Assembly: GCA_964460435.1 (NCBI GenBank)
Contig: CAYWRH010000166.1
Span: forward strand, 1-9,215
Length of the DNA stretch: 9,215 nt
DNA from: JAAZBV01 sp964460435
GTDB taxonomy: Bacteria; Desulfobacterota; DSM-4660; Desulfatiglandales; HGW-15
Reading direction: 5' to 3'
The position numbers were made by a program, and so were the translations under genes. The notes below the pieces were generated by a model. That model made no database searches. It was not told where the DNA came from and saw only the letters and a program-made list of their open reading frames with translations. This document shows positions 5,614 to 9,215 of the stretch, in pieces (positions within the stretch are counted from its first letter, which is position 1; every line of letters begins with the position of its first letter).

Positions 5614-6101
5614 TGATGAGAGTAGCCCTTGATACAAATATCTTAGCATATGCAGAAGGTATTGGAGATGAGGCACGCTGTAGTAAAGCGATTCATCTAT
5701 TAGAACAATTACCCTCTGAAATGATCCTTATACCTGCCCAGACTTTGGGAGAACTCTTCAGGGTGCTTACGGGTAAGGCAGGTCGAGACCCGAAGCTTTC
5801 GAGAGAGGCGGTTATGAGCTGGGCTGATAGTTTTGAAGTCGCCCAATCCTCCTGGGCTTCATTTCAAGCCGCAATGGATCTTTCAGTTGATCATAAGCTA
5901 CAAATATGGGACGCATTGATTATGGCTGTTGCTGCAGATAATAAGTGTCGCCTGCTTTTAAGTGAAGACTTTCAGACAGGTTTTATCTGGAGAGGTATTA
6001 CAGTTGTAAACCCATTTGATTCTTCCTTTTCATCGTTTTCTATAGGACTTTTCGGGAAAACTCACAGGATATCAAGTAAAATCAAAAGACCTGCCAAATA
6101 A
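5613..6101 (+). CDS. PIN-domain toxin (VapC-like) of the second module, with an extra C-terminal tail
   Basis: A 162-aa PIN-domain ribonuclease. Visible acidic residues are D7 in 'VALDTNILAYAEG', E47 in 'LGELFRVL', D100 in 'QIWDALIMAVAAD' and D119 in 'LSEDFQ', the complete set for metal-dependent RNA cleavage. The family usually ends close to 'GITVVNPF', which here is residues 128-135. A further 27 residues, rich in Ser, Phe and Lys, follow to the stop, perhaps a readthrough of an ancestral stop. The second Met (5616) is an equally possible start. The toxin is the second gene of an antitoxin-toxin operon. It differs clearly from the first PIN toxin, so the pair is not a duplication of vapBC. 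After the gene, 6102-6285 contains no supported gene. Confidence 0.88.
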   Translation: MMRVALDTNILAYAEGIGDEARCSKAIHLLEQLPSEMILIPAQTLGELFRVLTGKAGRDPKLSREAVMSWADSFEVAQSSWASFQAAMDLSVDHKLQIWDALIMAVAADNKCRLLLSEDFQTGFIWRGITVVNPFDSSFSSFSIGLFGKTHRISSKIKRPAK

Positions 6102-6173
6102 TAGTAAGCATAAAAAGAAAAAATCATATATGGCATTAGCTATTGAGTGTATTATAAGATTAAGATTGACATC

Positions 6174-6194
6174 ACCTTCATATTAAAAGAAGGT
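6174..6194. repeat. Small inverted repeat upstream of the yjbH-like gene
   Basis: ACCTTC (6174-6179) and GAAGGT (6189-6194) are exact reverse complements around a 9-nt AT loop. No T run follows, so it is not a terminator in the + direction. It could be a regulator site or an RNA hairpin in the leader of the gene at 6286. With 6-bp arms, chance is a real alternative. Confidence 0.25.
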
Positions 6195-6285
6195 AAACAG
6201 GTTTGATGGTTTGGAGTTATTATCATTTTGAGTGGCGTTTGGTCTGGTTTTGCAATCTGTAAAAAAATTATCGTTGATCAGCATT

Positions 6286-8340
6286 ATGTCTAAAATAAAA
6301 TCTAAATTTTCACTGTTTATACTCTCTACATTAATTATATTGTTATTCTCTGCATACTCATTTTCATCTGACCGGCAGTTTGTTAACACATCAAACTGGG
6401 GCGGCACAGGCCTTATGGAGATCCCTAATGCAAGAATTCTTGACGACGGGGTGGTGAGGTTCAGCGGTGCGGTGGCATCACCATACAGGTGGATCAATGC
6501 TGGGATGGGCATACTCCCTGGACTAGAGTTTTCCGGCCGGTTAACAGCAATAACAAATATCTCAGCTCTTACACCAGAATATGGTTCGAACAAAGACAAG
6601 GCATTTGACATCAAATATCAATTATTCGCCGAATCAAGGGAGTTGCCTGCTGTTGCCATTGGATTTAATGACTTTCATGGAACCAGCCTCTTTCGCAGTG
6701 AATATATTGTTATAAGCCGCCAGGTGTACCCTCTTGACCTTACATTTGGAATAGGGAGTAAAAGATTCAGCGGAGGTCAGGTTAAATTCTTTACAGACAG
6801 TTACAGCCTTTTTGGCGGTTTTGAATTTGAACTGAGTGACCGGTTCATTTTCATGGCAGAATATAACCCTATTAAATATGAAAATGATGTCCCAAGCGCA
6901 CGTGGTGTGCCCCAGGGCGCTAAAACACCTGTCAACGTTGGCTTACGCGCAAGAATTATAAAGGGCATTGATATGGCGGTATCCTTTCAGCGCGGTGATA
7001 CCCTGGGATTATCCCTCAGCATTGGTTCTCTTTTGGGTGATCAGGTGCTCCCACAGGACCCTGATCCGGCCCCTCTTTTGCCTGTAGATAGAAGGCCCTT
7101 TAATGAGAGAGATAACAAGGAGGTAATCCAATCCATTTATGATGCCATTAAAAAGGCAGGCTTTGATGATGTAGCGGTTTATACAGATGGTAAAGATATC
7201 ATCTGTGATTTTAAGAATAATAAATACCTGTCAAACCAGAAGGCAGCCGGAAGGGTATTAAGGCATATGCTCTTCCATTCCCCACAGGATACCCGGCTTT
7301 TAACAGCAGTTGTAAAAAATGGTGATTTCCCTATCCTCAAAATTTCAGTAAAACCTGACCATATGGATAAATACATCCTGGGTGATATCCCTGAAGAGAC
7401 CTTTGTGAATAAGCTCCTCAAGGTAGAGATTACCAATGATATTGCAGAGACTGATGTAAAGAATTATCTGAAGGTTTCAGATAATAAAGATTTCAATTTT
7501 GAATGGGAAATAAGCCCTGATCTTGATATATACTGGAATGATCCTTCAGGTTTCTGGAAGTTTTCAGCCGGTATAGATCCATATGTCACATTTGATCTCT
7601 GGAAAGGTGCATCTGCCTATGCGCGGTTTACTGTGCCTTTTTATTCCAATATTTCATCCCCTTCAACTGAGGAGCTGCCCAAGGACGTTATCAGAAGTGA
7701 TATATCCAAGTACAAAAAGGGAAATTATACATTTGACAGATTAATTATCAACCAGATCGTGCGCCTCTCTGACAGGTTGTTCAGCCGTGTAAGCCTGGGA
7801 TATTTTGATTTAATGTATGCTGGCGTGGGTGGTGAGTCCCTCTATTTTTTTGGCGATGGCAGCCTGGCGCTCGGCGCTGAAGCAGACTGGGTAAAAAAGC
7901 GTGTGCCCAAAAAACTGTTTGAACTGATGGATGTAGACAGGTACACACTTCTTGGTAATGCTTACTATTATTACCCTGGGCTTGACATAACATTCAAGAC
8001 ACAGTACGGAAGATTCCTGGCCGGTGATGTGGGCTGGAAATTTGACATAAACCGGAGATACAGGACGGGCGTGGTACTTGGAATGTTTGTAACCTTTACT
8101 GATACGGACAACATAAATCAGCCTAACTTTAATGATGACTATAATCATAAGGGTGTTTACATGAGGGTGCCATTAAGGATGTTCTATACAAAGGACTCAA
8201 CAAAAATGCTTAATTATGGTATATCACCCTGGACAAGAGACGTGGGGCAGACAATCTCCCACTGGAAAGACCTTTACAGCATTGCCGGCGAGCTTATGCC
8301 TGCAAGGTTTAAAGATGAATCAAATGAAATAAATGACTGA
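6286..8340 (+). CDS. yjbH: YjbH/GfcD-family outer-membrane protein of exopolysaccharide export
   Basis: This 684-aa protein matches the usual length of YjbH/YmcA (about 700 aa), members of group 4 capsule or exopolysaccharide secretion loci. I prefer the ATG at 6286: it gives a clean signal peptide (Lys-rich start, hydrophobic 'LFILSTLIILLFSAYSF', cleavage near 25-28). The frame also allows a GTG at 6232, which would add 18 residues before it. Neither has a strong ribosome site. The mature start 'NTSNWGGTGLMEIPNARILDDG' is the family signature. A first set of beta strands (about 35-270) is followed by a soluble alpha/beta segment (about 280-390) and a second barrel-like region of alternating aromatic strands, ending in 'PWTRDVGQTISHW' as in relatives. 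There is no lipobox cysteine, unlike E. coli homologues described as lipoproteins. It probably lies in the outer membrane and assists polymer export. GfcB/GfcC-like partners are not in the window. Confidence 0.86.
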   Translation: MSKIKSKFSLFILSTLIILLFSAYSFSSDRQFVNTSNWGGTGLMEIPNARILDDGVVRFSGAVASPYRWINAGMGILPGLEFSGRLTAITNISALTPEYGSNKDKAFDIKYQLFAESRELPAVAIGFNDFHGTSLFRSEYIVISRQVYPLDLTFGIGSKRFSGGQVKFFTDSYSLFGGFEFELSDRFIFMAEYNPIKYENDVPSARGVPQGAKTPVNVGLRARIIKGIDMAVSFQRGDTLGLSLSIGSLLGDQVLPQDPDPAPLLPVDRRPFNERDNKEVIQSIYDAIKKAGFDDVAVYTDGKDIICDFKNNKYLSNQKAAGRVLRHMLFHSPQDTRLLTAVVKNGDFPILKISVKPDHMDKYILGDIPEETFVNKLLKVEITNDIAETDVKNYLKVSDNKDFNFEWEISPDLDIYWNDPSGFWKFSAGIDPYVTFDLWKGASAYARFTVPFYSNISSPSTEELPKDVIRSDISKYKKGNYTFDRLIINQIVRLSDRLFSRVSLGYFDLMYAGVGGESLYFFGDGSLALGAEADWVKKRVPKKLFELMDVDRYTLLGNAYYYYPGLDITFKTQYGRFLAGDVGWKFDINRRYRTGVVLGMFVTFTDTDNINQPNFNDDYNHKGVYMRVPLRMFYTKDSTKMLNYGISPWTRDVGQTISHWKDLYSIAGELMPARFKDESNEIND

Positions 8341-8388
8341 CAGGCAGACCTTTTTATTTGGAACAAGGGTTTTGATAATAATTATTAT

Positions 8389-8673
8389 ATGCGGTTAACA
8401 GAGAAAGAAAAGAGAGCAATTTTAGAATCAGTAAGAAAGGTAGATCCTGATGCTGAGGTCTATTTATTCGGATCAAGGACAGATGCGCTGAAAAAGGGGG
8501 GAGATATAGATATCCTGGTCTTATCTGATCAACTGGAATTTTTTGATAAGCTTGCGATTAAGGCTGCACTGTTTGAAAGAATAGAGGAGCAGAAGGTTGA
8601 CCTCCTGATAGCAAAACACAGGGGTGATCCATTTGTAAAATTAGCTCTTGAGAAAGGTATCAGGCTGCAATGA
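8389..8673 (+). CDS. mntA: MntA-type minimal nucleotidyltransferase (antitoxin)
   Basis: A 94-aa minimal nucleotidyltransferase of the polymerase beta fold. Motif 'LFGSRTDALKKGGDIDILV' has G28-S29, the metal-binding pair D39 and D41 (GS-x9-DxD), and third acid D71 in 'KVDLLIAK'. In characterised MntA-HepT pairs this enzyme AMPylates the HepT toxin near its active-site Tyr and so inactivates it. The complete catalytic set suggests the same here. The ATG at 8389 is the only sensible start, with no clear ribosome site. Its stop overlaps the toxin start by 4 bp (ATGA). It follows the yjbH-like gene by 48 bp in the same direction. Confidence 0.88.
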   Translation: MRLTEKEKRAILESVRKVDPDAEVYLFGSRTDALKKGGDIDILVLSDQLEFFDKLAIKAALFERIEEQKVDLLIAKHRGDPFVKLALEKGIRLQ

Positions 8674-9116
8674 GTGATTTATTAGAAGTCATGAAAAATG
8701 GGTTAAAAGAACTTGAGAAAGCCAAGGATATTCTTCAATACTCCTATAAAAAATGTTCTTCAATTGGCCTGAGAGATGATTTAACAAATGATGAACTTGA
8801 AAGTTTTGAGGCCCTGACCAGCCGGTTCGCAAGGTTGAGCGATCTGATAATTCAAAAAATATTAAGGTATTTTGATACGCTGGACCTTGAAGATGAAGGG
8901 ACTATTCGAGATCGTATAAACAGGGCAGAAAAGAAAGGAATTATCAACTCCGCTGATGATTTTGTAAAAATAAGACTTCTAAGAAATGAAATCTCACATG
9001 AATATAAATCAGACACAATATATGACATATATAAAAGTGTATTGACCCTTACGCCGCCATTGCTAGGATGTGTGGAAAATATTTTTATATATTCATCGAA
9101 ATACTATAAAAAATAA
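8670..9116 (+). CDS. hepT: HepT-type HEPN ribonuclease toxin
   Basis: The 148-aa all-helical HEPN protein is of the expected length. The catalytic motif RX4HXY is intact: R105, H110, Y112 in 'RLLRNEISHEY'. HepT dimers are RNases and Y112 is the residue adenylylated by MntA in studied systems. The earlier part, 'LTNDELESFEALTSRFARLSDLIIQKI' in outline (residues 39-65), matches the helix bundle of the HepT/HI0074 group. The gene starts inside the antitoxin stop (ATGA overlap), so the two are co-translated. Antitoxin first, toxin second is one of the orders seen for this class. It stops 12 bp before the next ATG, so it probably shares a transcript with the polysaccharide gene that follows. Confidence 0.88.
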   Translation: MSDLLEVMKNGLKELEKAKDILQYSYKKCSSIGLRDDLTNDELESFEALTSRFARLSDLIIQKILRYFDTLDLEDEGTIRDRINRAEKKGIINSADDFVKIRLLRNEISHEYKSDTIYDIYKSVLTLTPPLLGCVENIFIYSSKYYKK

Positions 9117-9128
9117 TGGATATTCTTG

Positions 9129-9215
9129 ATGCCCAGATTTCTATATAAATACTTTTTTATTATTTTTATAGTTGATATTCTCGTTATCGGCTTTTCGTGG
9201 TATTTTGCCAAGCTC
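9129..9215 (+). CDS. 5' end of a membrane protein, probably a WbpM/PglF/CapD-type nucleotide-sugar dehydratase (runs off the right edge)
   Basis: The ATG at 9129 opens a frame to the window end, 29 codons: 'MPRFLYKYFFIIFIVDILVI' then 'GFSWYFAKL'. This is a basic start followed by a transmembrane helix with a D-I-L...S-W-Y pattern. In my recollection it resembles the first membrane segment of polysaccharide biosynthesis proteins of the WbpM/CapD/PglF type ('...DLLLI.LSWYLAFLLRF'), which are UDP-GlcNAc 4,6-dehydratases with four N-terminal helices. TGGA at 9117-9120 may act as ribosome site. The family assignment rests on a short stretch and on the surrounding genes, where such a dehydratase would feed the epimerase/reductase at 1933. 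Confidence 0.5.
   Translation, partial: MPRFLYKYFFIIFIVDILVIGFSWYFAKL

Noticed and set aside
6166..6194. Promoter for the yjbH-like gene from TTGACA at 6166-6171
   Set aside because: At 16-18 bp distance there is no -10-like hexamer (GAAGGT at 6189). The nearest TATTAA is only 9 bp away.
6183..6614. 143-aa minus-strand ORF
   Set aside because: It lies opposite the YjbH signature region, shows no domain pattern and has no separate promoter. It is a shadow of the + strand gene.
7781..8148. Minus-strand ORFs of 70 and 112 aa
   Set aside because: Both are antisense to the conserved C-terminal half of the YjbH-like protein, with Cys/His-rich composition typical of shadow frames.
6232..8340. GTG at 6232 as start of the yjbH-like gene
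   Set aside because: It would put 18 residues before a textbook signal peptide, and the only upstream GGAG (6213-6216) is too far away. The ATG at 6286 is preferred, although its ribosome site is also weak.

Overview
The window comes from a Gram-negative bacterium with a moderately low GC content. The outer-membrane YjbH-type protein and the lipid-linked polysaccharide genes point to Gram-negative. The number of toxin-antitoxin (TA) modules, the TSP3-type secreted protein and the purine-rich degenerate repeat tract recall sulfate-reducing deltaproteobacteria (Desulfobacterota), but that placement is an impression and not demonstrated. Every supported gene lies on the + strand. The setting is an exopolysaccharide/O-antigen locus broken up by accessory DNA.

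Region 1 (1-627) is debris. It holds the last 37 codons of an IS630-type transposase, then the headless 3' part of a secreted protein with a carboxypeptidase-regulatory-like fold followed by Ca-binding TSP3-like repeats. The IS end appears to have cut that gene. A strong hairpin at 665-697 separates this debris from the next operon.

Region 2 (793-3949) is a tight, AT-rich three-gene operon: a family 4 glycosyltransferase, an NAD-dependent sugar epimerase/reductase, and a WecA/WbpL-type polyprenyl-phosphate sugar-phosphate transferase. Together these would make a 6-deoxy-HexNAc-type nucleotide sugar, load it on undecaprenyl phosphate and extend it. A WbpM/PglF-like dehydratase gene seems to begin at the right edge (9129 onward), which would supply the 4-keto precursor.

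Region 3 (about 3951-6101) is accessory. A 22-codon ORF opens right behind the transferase and runs into roughly 440 bp of purine-rich degenerate repeats. After these come a VapBC module (AbrB-type antitoxin plus PIN toxin), a terminator, and a second PIN module with a Phd/YefM-type antitoxin. Each module has its own recognisable promoter and operator-like repeat.

Region 4 (6286-8340) encodes a YjbH/GfcD-family outer-membrane protein of exopolysaccharide export, with visibly richer GC than region 2.

Region 5 (8389-9116) is a third TA module of another class, MntA nucleotidyltransferase plus HepT HEPN ribonuclease, placed only 12 bp before the dehydratase-like gene. Three unrelated TA pairs thus lie among the polysaccharide genes within 4.7 kb, which is the most notable property of the window. 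I found no CRISPR array, tRNA or rRNA, and nothing I would call a wholly new system.
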